From Siccibacter colletis (GTDB lineage Bacteria > Pseudomonadota > Gammaproteobacteria > Enterobacterales > Enterobacteriaceae): a stretch of DNA of 64,000 nucleotides. The DNA is taken from NCBI RefSeq assembly GCF_000696575.1, contig NZ_JMSQ01000003.1, positions 62,001 through 126,000 on the forward strand, given 5' to 3'. The notes beneath the pieces are model-generated. The model did no database searches. It saw only the letters and a program-made list of their open reading frames with translations, and was not told the origin of the DNA. The position numbers and the translations under genes were made by a program. Positions 1-9,004 of this stretch are shown here, in pieces. Each line of letters begins with the position of its first letter. Position 1 is the stretch's first letter.

Positions 1-1
1 C

Positions 2-2407
2 CCGCGTCTGGCGCGTATGGTGCTGGAAGCGAGCAGGCACGGCTGCGTGCGCGAGGCGATGATCATTACGTCCGCGCTGTCGATCCAGGACCCGCGCGAA
101 CGCCCGGTAGACAAGCAGCAGGCTTCGGACGAAAAACATCGCCGCTTCCACGACAAGGAGTCCGACTTCCTCGCCTTCGTCAATCTGTGGAACTACCTCG
201 GCGAGCAGCAGAAAGCGCTGTCATCGAACCAGTTCCGCCGCCTGTGCCGTACCGATTACCTGAACTATCTGCGCGTGCGCGAGTGGCAGGATATCTACAC
301 TCAACTGCGCCAGGTGGTGAAAGAGCTGGGCATTCCGGTTAACAGCGAGCCGGCGGACTATCGCGCGGTACACACTGCGCTGCTTACCGGCCTGCTGTCG
401 CATATCGGTATGAAAGACAGCGACAAGCAGGAGTTTACCGGCGCGCGCAATGCGCGGTTCTCGATTTTTCCAGGCTCCGGGCTGTTTAAGAAGCCGCCAA
501 AGTGGACCATGGTGGCGGAGCTGGTGGAAACCAGCCGCCTGTGGGGCCGCATCGCCGCGCGTATTGAACCCGAATGGGTGGAGCCGGTGGCGCAGCATCT
601 GCTGAAACGCTCGTACAGCGAGCCGCACTGGGAGCGGGCGCAGGGTGCGGTGATGGCGACGGAGAAGGTCACGGTGTACGGCCTGCCGATCGTGGCGGCG
701 CGCAAGGTGAACTACAGCCAGATCGATCCGGCGCTCTCGCGTGAACTGTTTATTCGTCACGCGATGGTGGAGGGGGACTGGCAGACCCGGCATGCGTTCT
801 TCCGCGAAAACCAGAAGCTGCGCGCTGAAGTTGAGGAGCTGGAGCACAAATCCCGCCGCCGCGACATACTGGTGGACGACGATGCGCTGTTTGAGTTCTA
901 CGATCAGCGCGTCGGCCACGAAGTGGTCTCTGCCCGACACTTTGACAGCTGGTGGAAGCGAGCGAGCCGTGAAACGCCGGATCTGCTCAACTTTGAAAAG
1001 AGCATGCTGATTAAGGAAGGCGCGGAGCAGGTCAGCAAGCTCGACTACCCGAACTTCTGGCATCAGGGCAACCTGAAGCTTGGCCTCAGCTACCAGTTCG
1101 AGCCGGGCGATGCCGCCGATGGCGTGACGGTGCATATCCCGCTACCGCTGCTTAACCAGGTGGATGATGCCGGGTTTGAGTGGCTGGTGCCGGGCATGCG
1201 CCGCGAGCTGGTGATCGCGTTGATTAAGTCGCTCCCCAAACCGGTGCGCCGCAACTTTGTGCCGGCGCCCAACTATGCTGAGGCGTTTTTAGGTCGCGCC
1301 ACGCCGCTGGAGCTGCCGCTGCTCGATGCGCTGGAGCGCGAGCTGCGCCGCATGACCGGGGTAACCATCGACCGCGACAGCTGGCAGTGGGATCAGGTGC
1401 CCGATCACCTGAAAGTCACCTTCCGCGTGGTGGATGAGAAAAACCGTAAGCTCAGCGAAGGCAAAGATCTCGCCGCCCTGAAAGAAGCGCTGAAGGGCAA
1501 AGTGCAGGAGACGCTGTCGGCGGTGGCGGATGACGGCATCGAGCTGAGCGGGCTGCATATCTGGAGCTTCGGCGCACTGCCGGAGAGCTACGAGCAGCAG
1601 CGCGGCAACTATAAGGTGAAAGCCTGGCCGGCGCTGGTGGACGAGAAAGAGAGCGTTGGCATCCGGCTGTTTGATAACCCGCTGGAGCAGCAGCAGGCGA
1701 TGTGGCGCGGGCTGCGCCGTCTGCTGCTGCTGAATATTCCTTCACCAATCAAGTACCTGCACGAAAAGCTGCCGAACAAAGCGAAGCTGGGGCTCTACTT
1801 CAACCCGTACGGTAAGGTGCTGGATCTGATTGACGACTGTATCTCCTGCGGCGTGGACAAGCTTATCGCCGAGAACGGCGGACCGGTGTGGAGCGAAGAG
1901 GGCTTTACGCAGCTGCACGAGAAGGTGCGCGCCGGGCTGAACGATACCGTGGTAGAGATTGCGAAGCAGGTGGAGCAGATCCTGACCGCGGTATTCAGCA
2001 TCAACAAGCGCCTGAAAGGGCGCGTGGATATGACGATGGCGCTGGGCCTGTCGGACATTAAAGCCCAGATGAGCGGGCTGGTGTATCGCGGGTTCGTTAC
2101 CGGCAACGGCTATAAGCGACTCGGGGACACGCTGCGTTACCTCAACGCCATCGAAAAACGGCTTGAGAAGATGGCGGTGGACCCACACCGCGATCGCGCC
2201 CAGATGCTGAAAGTCGAGCAGGTGCAGCAGGCGTGGCAGCAGTGGCTTAATAAACTGCCGCCGGCGCGACGCGATGACGACGACGTGCGCGAGATCCGCT
2301 GGATGATTGAGGAACTGCGCGTCAGCTTCTTCGCCCAGCAGCTCGGTACGCCGTATCCGGTGTCCGACAAACGCGTGCTGCAGGCAATGGAGCAGATCGC
2401 GGGCTAG
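2..2407 (+). CDS. hrpA: ATP-dependent RNA helicase HrpA, C-terminal part (5' end outside window)
   Basis: The reading frame is open from the window edge, so the N-terminal DEAH helicase motor lies upstream. About 800 residues remain of a protein that is about 1300 residues long in E. coli. The visible start, PRLARMVLEASRHGC, lies in the helicase-associated region after the motor, and the long remainder is the HrpA-specific C-terminal domain (DUF3418 type). In E. coli HrpA is a cytoplasmic DEAH-box helicase implicated in processing of fimbrial mRNA and in rescuing stalled ribosomes. In E. coli hrpA is followed by ydcF and aldA; here about 6.5 kb of accessory genes separate it from ydcF. The identification is firm; the N-terminus cannot be assessed. 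Confidence 0.95.
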   Translation, partial: PRLARMVLEASRHGCVREAMIITSALSIQDPRERPVDKQQASDEKHRRFHDKESDFLAFVNLWNYLGEQQKALSSNQFRRLCRTDYLNYLRVREWQDIYTQLRQVVKELGIPVNSEPADYRAVHTALLTGLLSHIGMKDSDKQEFTGARNARFSIFPGSGLFKKPPKWTMVAELVETSRLWGRIAARIEPEWVEPVAQHLLKRSYSEPHWERAQGAVMATEKVTVYGLPIVAARKVNYSQIDPALSRELFIRHAMVEGDWQTRHAFFRENQKLRAEVEELEHKSRRRDILVDDDALFEFYDQRVGHEVVSARHFDSWWKRASRETPDLLNFEKSMLIKEGAEQVSKLDYPNFWHQGNLKLGLSYQFEPGDAADGVTVHIPLPLLNQVDDAGFEWLVPGMRRELVIALIKSLPKPVRRNFVPAPNYAEAFLGRATPLELPLLDALERELRRMTGVTIDRDSWQWDQVPDHLKVTFRVVDEKNRKLSEGKDLAALKEALKGKVQETLSAVADDGIELSGLHIWSFGALPESYEQQRGNYKVKAWPALVDEKESVGIRLFDNPLEQQQAMWRGLRRLLLLNIPSPIKYLHEKLPNKAKLGLYFNPYGKVLDLIDDCISCGVDKLIAENGGPVWSEEGFTQLHEKVRAGLNDTVVEIAKQVEQILTAVFSINKRLKGRVDMTMALGLSDIKAQMSGLVYRGFVTGNGYKRLGDTLRYLNAIEKRLEKMAVDPHRDRAQMLKVEQVQQAWQQWLNKLPPARRDDDDVREIRWMIEELRVSFFAQQLGTPYPVSDKRVLQAMEQIAG

Positions 2408-2433
2408 CCCGCATTTACTGGTAAGGAAAGACA

Positions 2434-3255
2434 GTGACAAGAGTACGTATTGGGTTAAGCGTGGCGCTAACTGCCGTGGCAATGAACGCTTCGGCGCAGG
2501 TGGCGCAGACATGCGATGCTACGCAACTGGCGATTAACGCCGCTAACCTGCAAATTATCGCGCAGGGTAGCCCGGCGAAGGAGCAATTCAAAACGTTTCA
2601 CGTGAAGACGAAAGGCGAGAATATTGATTCTACCAGCGATACTCGTGCCATCTTTGAGACGTGTAACGTGCTGAAAAACGCTACGACCACACTCTCGCGT
2701 GACGACGGCGCGAGCAAAATGAAACTGGAATACAGGATCAGGCGCGACGCAGAAGGCTGGCTCACCGCAGAAGCCATGACCATCACGATGAAAGATAAAA
2801 CGCTAACGGACTGGAAAGGTGAGACGCGTTATACGCCGGACAATTCCGGGCGCATAACGGATTCGGTCATGACGTTTACCCTGAATAACCAGCCAGCACA
2901 GACGCGAACGCATTATGACTATGATGCGAAAAACCGTGTTGTTCGCATGGTAGCGCATAGCTCGCTACAGTTTTTTGAAGAGACGACGGAGCTGAGCTAT
3001 GACACGCGTGGCTTTCTTATCCGCACATCGAGCGGTAAAGAGAACACCACGCTTAGCTGGTCAGATGATGGTCGCTGGCTGAAGAGTGAAACAGAGACCA
3101 ACCATCCCTACAGCGTACTGTATACCGTGAATGAGTGCACGAAATGGGATGAGCAGGGAAGCTGTCTGGTGCAGAAGCGTACAGAGACAGAAAAATACGC
3201 GAAACAGACCACCCGCTATACCTTTGCCGTCACCAGCGATTATCAATATTTCTGA
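2434..3255 (+). CDS. Secreted protein of unknown function with YD-like repeats
   Basis: This is a 273-residue protein with a GTG start, chosen because AAGGAAAG lies just upstream at 2423-2430. An N-terminal signal peptide ends near AMNASAQ|VAQ (about residue 21), so export to the periplasm or beyond is likely. The middle and C-terminal parts contain tyrosine/aspartate-rich strands such as HYDYDAKNRVVR and ELSYDTRGFLIRTSS. These resemble single RHS/YD repeats, but there are too few for an RHS shell and there is no toxin tip. The gene lies 26 bp behind hrpA on the same strand and may be co-transcribed. Base composition is slightly less GC-rich than in hrpA, and the E. coli locus lacks this gene. 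I do not recognise a named family. Confidence 0.8.
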   Translation: MTRVRIGLSVALTAVAMNASAQVAQTCDATQLAINAANLQIIAQGSPAKEQFKTFHVKTKGENIDSTSDTRAIFETCNVLKNATTTLSRDDGASKMKLEYRIRRDAEGWLTAEAMTITMKDKTLTDWKGETRYTPDNSGRITDSVMTFTLNNQPAQTRTHYDYDAKNRVVRMVAHSSLQFFEETTELSYDTRGFLIRTSSGKENTTLSWSDDGRWLKSETETNHPYSVLYTVNECTKWDEQGSCLVQKRTETEKYAKQTTRYTFAVTSDYQYF

Positions 3256-3284
3256 CCACCAGCAGGTGAAGGGCCGCTGTTACC

Positions 3285-4658
3285 TCACTTCACCTGCCAG
3301 CCGCCCCCTAATGCCCGGTAGAGATCGATCTGCGCCAGCAGCAGATCGTTGCGGGTTTGCACCACGTTGAGCTGGGTGGCGTAGAGCGTGCGCTGGGCGT
3401 CAAGCTCTTCCAGGAACGAGGAGTAGCCGTTGCGATAGCGGTTGTGGGCGATGCGCAGCGTTTCCTGCGCTACCTGCTCCTGGCCTTCCAGTTCGCTGAG
3501 CTGTTCACCCAGGCGGCGGATGGCGTCCAGACTGTCGTTTACCTCGCGAAACGCATTGCGCACCGTGCTCTCATAGCTGTACAGCGCCTGGTTGCGCTGG
3601 GACATGGCAATATCCACCTGGGCGTTCAGCGTATCGCGGTTCAGCAGCGGGGCGAGCACGCTGCCCCCGACGCTCCACAGCCGCAGCGGATTATCCAGCA
3701 GCCCGGCCAGGGTATCATCCTGATAAGTGCCCGACGCGCTAAGGCTCAGGGAGGGCAGCAGCTTCGCTCGTGAAGCGGCCAGCGTCTGATCCGACGCCAG
3801 CAGCGTCTGCTGCGCCTGCACGATATCCGGACGACGTTCCAGCAATGATGAAGGCAGCTGAGCCGGCATGCTCAGCGGCGTCAGCGCCGCAAAATTGCCG
3901 TCGCGCGACACGCCCGCCGGCAGGCTTCCCGCCAGCACCTGCAGCGCATTCTCCTGCTGGGCAATCTGGTGTTGTAGCTGCGGGATCTGCGCCCGGGTGG
4001 CGCGCAGCTCTGAATCGGCCTGCATCAGCTCCAGCCGCGACGAGTACCCGGTTTCATACTGGCGCTTTGCCAGCTGCCAGGCGTTTTCCCGCGCTTTCAG
4101 GGTGGACCGGGTGATGCGCAGCTGTTCATCCAGCGCCAGCAGGGTGATATAACCGGCTGCCGCCTGGGACGCGACGCTGAGATCCGCCGCCGCCGCCGCC
4201 GACTTCTGTGCTTCCAGCGTCAGAGTTGCCGCGTCGATATTGCGGCGGGTTGCGCCCCAGAGATCGACATCGTAGCTGGCGGTTAATCCGCCCTGATAGC
4301 GCGTGCCGTGGGTCGGCAGGCCGGTCGCCGCCGACTGCGAGCGCGCGCGGGTCACCCCGAGGCTGGCATCCAGCGTCGGCCACAGGGCGCTGTCCGCGGC
4401 AGTTACCCGAGCCTGGTACTCATCAATCCGCGCGCGCGCGGTCAGCACGTCGCTGTTGTAGCGCAGCGCCTGTTCAACGAAACGGTTGAGCTGCGAATCA
4501 TGGAAATTACGCCACCAGAACCCCTCCACCGGACTTTCCGGCCCGATGCCGTCGCGCCACTGGGCGGGGATGGTGAGCGAGCTTGGCGCCTGCTTAACCT
4601 GCGCACTGTGGCAACCCGCCAGCAGCAGCGCCAGCGCAATGGCAGTCAGGCGCCTCAT
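3285..4658 (-). CDS. Outer membrane efflux lipoprotein (NodT/OprM type)
   Basis: A 457-residue outer membrane factor. The N-terminal lipobox is visible (LALLLAGC, Cys16), followed by two TolC-type repeats and the typical NodT-family text SSLLERRPDIVQAQ, with a second-repeat coiled coil ending in DLYRALGGGWQ. Proteins of this family form the trimeric outer membrane duct of tripartite pumps. The start overlaps the stop of the upstream adaptor gene by 4 bp (ATGA), so it is the last gene of a MarR–MFS–HlyD–OMF operon read leftward. Convergent hrpA-side genes end at 3255, leaving only 29 bp. The substrate is unknown. The operon is absent from this position in E. coli K-12. Confidence 0.9.
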   Translation of the reverse strand: MRRLTAIALALLLAGCHSAQVKQAPSSLTIPAQWRDGIGPESPVEGFWWRNFHDSQLNRFVEQALRYNSDVLTARARIDEYQARVTAADSALWPTLDASLGVTRARSQSAATGLPTHGTRYQGGLTASYDVDLWGATRRNIDAATLTLEAQKSAAAAADLSVASQAAAGYITLLALDEQLRITRSTLKARENAWQLAKRQYETGYSSRLELMQADSELRATRAQIPQLQHQIAQQENALQVLAGSLPAGVSRDGNFAALTPLSMPAQLPSSLLERRPDIVQAQQTLLASDQTLAASRAKLLPSLSLSASGTYQDDTLAGLLDNPLRLWSVGGSVLAPLLNRDTLNAQVDIAMSQRNQALYSYESTVRNAFREVNDSLDAIRRLGEQLSELEGQEQVAQETLRIAHNRYRNGYSSFLEELDAQRTLYATQLNVVQTRNDLLLAQIDLYRALGGGWQVK

Positions 4659-5737
4659 TGGGGTTTCTCCAGGGTATCAATGGTCACCTGTACCGACATC
4701 CCCGGACGCAGGCGCGCTTTGTGATTCGTATCGCCCATCACCGCAATGCGCACCGGAATGCGCTGGGCGATTTTTACGAAGTTGCCGGTGGCGTTATCCG
4801 GGGTGATGGCGCTGAACTCCACGCCGGTAGCCGGAGAGATGCTCTCCACCCGGCCACTGAAGGTTTCGCCATTAAGCGCATCGACGGTGAAGGTGACCGG
4901 CTGTCCCACGCGCACCTCTGCCAGCTGAGTCTCTTTCAGGTTGGCGATCACCCAGTGCTGTGGTGGCACCAGGGTAGTGAGGTGAGTGCCTGCCGCCACG
5001 TAGGCACCGAGGCGCACCGAGATCTGCCCGAGCTGGCCGTCGCGCGGGGCGACGATGCGGGTATTTTGTAAGTCGATACGCGCCAGCTCCAGCGCCGCGC
5101 GGGCGTTAGCCACGTCCGCTTCCAGTCCGGCGCGGTTCACAATCACGGTTTGCAGATCCTGACGCGACATCTCAAGCTGCGCCTTTGCCTGATCGATACT
5201 GGACGCCCCCTGGGCGGCGCTGGCCAGGGCGGCATCGCGTTCACGAATAGAGAGCGAGCCGTCGGACGTCAGCTCGCGCACGCGCTTCAGATCGGCCTGA
5301 TTTTTCTGGTTCTGGGCGCGGGCATTGCTCAGCGCGGCTTCATCCCGGGCAATCACCGCCTCGGCGCTGCGGCGCTGTTGCAGGTTGTTAGCGAGCGTCG
5401 CTTCGCGCATCGCCAGCGTGGCGGCCGCCTGATGCACACGTTGCTGATAGATGCGGTCGTCAATGGTCATCAGCACATCGCCTTTTTTCACCACCGCGAA
5501 GTCCTGCACGTTGACCGTCGTGATGTAGCCGTTCACCTGCGGGCTGATAAAGGTGGTCATGCCGCGCACGTAGGCGTTATCGGTAAACTGCGTGTGGCGG
5601 GTAAAGGGCGGCAGCTGCCAGGCATACAGGATCACCAGTACGCCAACGATGCCGATAGCCGCGGCGGCAAAAATGGAAACCACGCGCAGGTTACTGCGGG
5701 TACTGGCCTGCTCTTTAGCGGCGTCCTGCTGACTCAT
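4655..5737 (-). CDS. Periplasmic adaptor subunit, HlyD/EmrA family
   Basis: A 360-residue membrane fusion protein. One transmembrane helix near residues 22-43 anchors it in the inner membrane. It is followed by a biotinyl-lipoyl half motif (INGYITTVNVQDFAVVKKGD is typical of the family), a long alpha-hairpin with alanine-rich heptads (about residues 85-210), the second lipoyl half (RIVAPRDGQLGQISV) and a beta-barrel. Such adaptors connect an MFS pump to the outer membrane duct. The start ATG has CCGGAG upstream, is 28 bp after the MFS gene and overlaps the next gene by 4 bp. The closest functional analogue is EmrA. Substrate not known. Confidence 0.92.
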   Translation of the reverse strand: MSQQDAAKEQASTRSNLRVVSIFAAAAIGIVGVLVILYAWQLPPFTRHTQFTDNAYVRGMTTFISPQVNGYITTVNVQDFAVVKKGDVLMTIDDRIYQQRVHQAAATLAMREATLANNLQQRRSAEAVIARDEAALSNARAQNQKNQADLKRVRELTSDGSLSIRERDAALASAAQGASSIDQAKAQLEMSRQDLQTVIVNRAGLEADVANARAALELARIDLQNTRIVAPRDGQLGQISVRLGAYVAAGTHLTTLVPPQHWVIANLKETQLAEVRVGQPVTFTVDALNGETFSGRVESISPATGVEFSAITPDNATGNFVKIAQRIPVRIAVMGDTNHKARLRPGMSVQVTIDTLEKPQ

Positions 5738-5765
5738 ACAAACTCCGGAATTATCATCGACAATA

Positions 5766-7421
5766 TTATTGTTTGGTTCCCGTGGCGCGCTTCAGCGCCA
5801 GGTGGGCAGTAATACGCAGACGCAACAGACGCCAGCCGATCCACAGCAGGGTGGCGGCGGCAATGCTGGCCGTCAGCAGATAAGTATCGTTGTAAGCAAG
5901 AATATTTGCTTCCAGCGCGCTGGCGCTCTGTAACTGGGTGATGGCCTGCGTACTGCGTAGCGTGGTGTCGCCAATCAGGTTCTGATACATCTGTGTATAG
6001 AGCTGAATACGCTCGTTCACCAGCGGATTGAGCGTGGTGAGCTGGTCGGCCAGCAGGCTGGAGTGATACTTCTCCCGCCAGGTCTGAAAGGTGCCAAGAA
6101 TGGCCGAGCCGAGCAAGCCGCCGAGGTTCTGGCTCATACCAAACAGCACCGAAAAACTCACCAGATTACGCGGTTCGGCGATCACCCCCCCGATCCCGGC
6201 GAGCATTGCCGGCGCAAGGAAGAAGGCGCTGCTGAACCCGAGCAGGAACTGGCTGATAATCAACTGGTCTGGCCGGGTCAGACTGGTGGACTGGCTGTCC
6301 ATCAGGGTGGCGACAATCATCAGCGCCAGCGAAGCCATGATCGGCCACGCCAGCTGTTGGGGCTTGATGGTCAGGCAGCTGGCGACAATGCCGCAGACGA
6401 TACCGGCAAAAATCGACCAGGCGAGATGGGTCATCTGCTCGTTTTGCAGGCCTACGTACTGCAGCCAGCCGATAACCCCGGTGTTCTGCTCCGCCAGCAC
6501 GATGCGGATCAGCAGCATAATCAGGCCGAGGCGCAGAATACTGCCGCTGGAGAGCCAGCGGGTGTTGAGCAGCGGATTGCTGCGGTTATGTTCGAACACC
6601 ATCGCACTGACGATCAGCACCACCGAGCCCGCCAGCGCCCAGCCTAGCCACGGGGTTTCAAACCACCACTCGATGCGCCCCAGCGACAGCACCGCGCACA
6701 GCAGCGCCATGCCGGGTGCCAGCAGAATGAAGGTCAGGAAATCCTTCTTCTCGAATACCTTTTTACGGTCGCCGGGCGGCAGCTTGAGGGCCATCACGCA
6801 GGCCAGTGACACCAGCGCCAGCCCCAGCTCGAACAAATACAGCCCGCGCCACTCGTCAATCTGCAGCAGTTCGCTGGAGAACAAGCGGGCGATGGGAATA
6901 GCCAGAGACGACCCGGTGATGCCGATGGTCAACGCCTTCAGGCGATGCTTCGCGGGCCAGGCCTGAATCTGGTAGTAGATGCCAAGCGAACTCAGCGCCG
7001 CCGCTACCATACCGTGCGCGGCGCGCACCATCAGCGCCGAACTGAGATCGTTGACGAACAGGTGAAAGAAGGTGACCAGCACATACAGCACCAGAAACCC
7101 TTCGGTAAAGGCGCGCAGCCCGAACTGCTGGCGAAACTTGACCAGCAGCAGGTTGATAGAGACGTTAGTCATTACATAGACAGCGGGCAGCCAGGCAATC
7201 TCGGTTGACCAGGCCGCAAAGGTGCCCTGCAGATTTTGCAGATTCGCCGACACCATCGCGTTGCCCAGCGCGCCGGTCAGGCAGACCAGCAGGCCAACGA
7301 TGCCGTAGGCGATGCGTTTCGGCGTGGTGTGATAGGGCGTGGATGGCGAACCGAGCAGCATCGGTTTTTCATGCGGCTGCCACTCGCGCGGGGCATAGGG
7401 ATCACGATGAGGGACGCGCAT
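5766..7421 (-). CDS. MFS multidrug transporter, DHA2 (EmrB-like) family
   Basis: A 551-residue major facilitator protein with about 14 hydrophobic segments, the length and layout of the drug:H+ antiporter-2 family, with which EmrA-type adaptors partner. The N-terminus (about 40 residues) is hydrophilic and cytoplasmic. The start ATG overlaps the stop of the marR gene by one base (TAATG), so translation is likely coupled. Together with the downstream adaptor and outer membrane lipoprotein it should make a complete tripartite efflux system spanning both membranes. Substrates cannot be read from the sequence. Because the operon is led by a MarR regulator, induction by aromatic or lipophilic compounds is a reasonable inference. 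Confidence 0.92.
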   Translation of the reverse strand: MRVPHRDPYAPREWQPHEKPMLLGSPSTPYHTTPKRIAYGIVGLLVCLTGALGNAMVSANLQNLQGTFAAWSTEIAWLPAVYVMTNVSINLLLVKFRQQFGLRAFTEGFLVLYVLVTFFHLFVNDLSSALMVRAAHGMVAAALSSLGIYYQIQAWPAKHRLKALTIGITGSSLAIPIARLFSSELLQIDEWRGLYLFELGLALVSLACVMALKLPPGDRKKVFEKKDFLTFILLAPGMALLCAVLSLGRIEWWFETPWLGWALAGSVVLIVSAMVFEHNRSNPLLNTRWLSSGSILRLGLIMLLIRIVLAEQNTGVIGWLQYVGLQNEQMTHLAWSIFAGIVCGIVASCLTIKPQQLAWPIMASLALMIVATLMDSQSTSLTRPDQLIISQFLLGFSSAFFLAPAMLAGIGGVIAEPRNLVSFSVLFGMSQNLGGLLGSAILGTFQTWREKYHSSLLADQLTTLNPLVNERIQLYTQMYQNLIGDTTLRSTQAITQLQSASALEANILAYNDTYLLTASIAAATLLWIGWRLLRLRITAHLALKRATGTKQ

Positions 7422-7858
7422 TATGCCTTCTGAACCTCTTGCAGCAATCGGGTGAGAACAGCGCGTACCTGCTGCTGTTCTTCCTGGGTAATGGTCGTCA
7501 GCACGTCTTCCCGGAAGCGGTCAGCAACCTGGCGCACTTCATGATAGAGCGCCTCGCCCTTCGGGGTGGCGACCAGCAGGCGCTTACGCTTGTCGTTATC
7601 TGTCATTGCACGTTCAATTAATCCATGTTCCACCAGACGATTCAGCAGCGGCACCAGCGTGGCGGTCTCCACGCCCAGCTCGTCAGCCAGCTCACGCTGG
7701 GAAAGCGGCGCTGCATGACGGGCGATGGCGGAAACCGCCATCCAGCTTGCCTGGCTCATGCCCAGCGCTTTCAGGCGACGGTCTACCGCCAGCCGCCAGT
7801 GGTGGGCCGTTAAATGCAGAAGATGTGAAAAGGTTAGCCGATCGTAGTCCACAGGCAA
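7421..7858 (-). CDS. MarR-family transcriptional regulator of the efflux operon
   Basis: A 145-residue MarR-type winged helix protein. The DNA-binding helices are at about residues 52-83 (LSQRELADELGVETATLV) and the charged wing at about 85-100 (TDNDKRKRLLVATPKG). It heads the efflux operon with a one-base overlap to the MFS gene, the usual arrangement for autoregulated MarR repressors. The start is uncertain. The longest frame begins with TTG at 7858, a GTG lies two codons later at 7852, and neither has a clear Shine-Dalgarno sequence, so a leaderless or weakly translated message is possible. A short palindrome just upstream is the likely operator. Confidence 0.88.
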   Translation of the reverse strand: MPVDYDRLTFSHLLHLTAHHWRLAVDRRLKALGMSQASWMAVSAIARHAAPLSQRELADELGVETATLVPLLNRLVEHGLIERAMTDNDKRKRLLVATPKGEALYHEVRQVADRFREDVLTTITQEEQQQVRAVLTRLLQEVQKA

Positions 7859-7868
7859 TATCAGATTG

Positions 7869-7880
7869 TTAGAGGTCTAA
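7869..7880. promoter_or_regulatory. Candidate MarR operator
   Basis: TTAGAGGTCTAA is an inverted repeat (arms TTAGA/TCTAA, two-base centre). It lies about 10 bp upstream of the marR start, between marR and the divergent GNAT gene. Its position suits an autoregulatory MarR site. The match is short, so confidence is limited. Confidence 0.4.
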
Positions 7881-7983
7881 TTAGTTTAGGGCGACAGCAG
7901 GACAGACATCAAGTAGCAAAGCATAAGAAAAGCCGCTACGCTCAGGCGGTTACGAGAGAAAGCTGGTTCAGGTGGAGGTGACA

Positions 7984-8472
7984 GTGTCACAAGAAAGAGT
8001 CTATTGCGTTGCGCCTGTTGACCCGACGGAGCCGGATGCGGTCGCACTGCAGGCGGCGCTGTCGGAAACACTGGAGGGGCTGACCGGCAGCTCCGGACGC
8101 GCCTCGTTCAGCTATGACGACGTGCGCGTGAAAGGCGCCGGATTTTTTATTGCCAGAGATGAAGCCGGCAAACCCGTCGGCTGCGTGGGGTGTCGCCCGC
8201 TGCAGGAGGGGATCGGCGAGCTGAAGCGTCTGTTTGCTCTGCCGGGCAATCCTGGCGCAGGGGTCACCCTGCTGCGCTGGGTAGAGCAGTGGGCAGCCCA
8301 ACAGGGCTATCATGAACTGTGGCTGGAAACCCGCACCAGCAACCAGAAAGCGGTGGAGTTCTACCTGCGGGCCGGGTATGAGATCATTGATAATTATGGC
8401 CGCTACGTCGGGCAGGAGGATGCAGTGTGCTTTGCCATTCGTCTGGAAGATAAACATGCTGAGCGGGCTTAA
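7984..8472 (+). CDS. GNAT-family N-acetyltransferase
   Basis: A 162-residue protein from the GTG at 7984, chosen because GGAGG (7974-7978) sits five bases upstream; in-frame GTGs at 7972 and 7978 overlap or precede that site. The GNAT fold is clear: the central strand [12 protein letters not shown], the [10 protein letters not shown] strand before the acetyl-CoA loop, and the C-terminal [20 protein letters not shown], where the Asn/Tyr pattern closes the cofactor site. The acetyl-CoA loop is unusual, because the R/QxxGxG/A text is replaced by NPGAGVTLL. The substrate is unknown. Its last 17 bases overlap the start of fosA, so both genes form one transcription unit. Confidence 0.85.
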   Translation: MSQERVYCVAPVDPTEPDAVALQAALSETLEGLTGSSGRASFSYDDVRVKGAGFFIARDEAGKPVGCVGCRPLQEGIGELKRLFALPGNPGAGVTLLRWVEQWAAQQGYHELWLETRTSNQKAVEFYLRAGYEIIDNYGRYVGQEDAVCFAIRLEDKHAERA

Positions 8473-8869
8473 CCATCTGACGCTTGCGGTAGCCGATCTG
8501 CAGCGCAGCATTGCGTTTTATCAGGCGTTACCAGGAATGCGGCTTCACGCCCGCTGGACGCGCGGCGCCTACCTGAGCTGTGGCTCACTCTGGCTCTGTC
8601 TGTCGCTTGACCCTGTCGCTGGAACTCCCCGTCAGGATTATACCCATTACGCTTTTAGCGTGGCGGAAGCAGACTTCTTACCCTTGTGTGCCCGCCTGGA
8701 GCAGGCGGGCGTGACCGTCTGGAAAAGTAACCGCAGCGAAGGTGAGTCGTTCTATTTTCTCGACCCCGATAACCACCAGCTTGAACTGCACGTCGGGTCG
8801 CTCGCGTCACGGCTGGAAGCCTGCCGTCAGCAACCTTATGACGGGATGATCTTCTATGATGACCCCTGA
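8456..8869 (+). CDS. fosA: Fosfomycin resistance glutathione transferase FosA
   Basis: A 137-residue glyoxalase-fold metalloenzyme. FosA adds glutathione to C1 of fosfomycin, using Mn2+ and K+, in the cytoplasm. Start ATG at 8456 gives the canonical [12 protein letters not shown]. All known active-site residues are present at the family numbering: metal ligands His7, His64 and Glu110; Thr9, Lys90, Ser94, Ser98, Tyr100 and Arg119 around the phosphonate and K+ loop ([14 protein letters not shown]). Length equals that of known FosA proteins. It should therefore be catalytically competent. The gene is translated from within the end of the GNAT gene (17-base overlap) and next to an efflux operon. 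No mobile element flanks it, so it looks like a resident chromosomal fosA of the kind found in Klebsiella, Enterobacter and Leclercia. Confidence 0.95.
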   Translation: MLSGLNHLTLAVADLQRSIAFYQALPGMRLHARWTRGAYLSCGSLWLCLSLDPVAGTPRQDYTHYAFSVAEADFLPLCARLEQAGVTVWKSNRSEGESFYFLDPDNHQLELHVGSLASRLEACRQQPYDGMIFYDDP

Positions 8870-9004
8870 TACGTGACGCCTGAGTCGTCATTTTTACGTC
8901 ATTACCCGGTAATACCACTGTGCAACCGCCTTTAAGGATGATCTGATGTCGAAGCGGGGAAGCCCGATATATCTTTAAATCTGGCTTTTAACATGGAGTG
9001 GACG

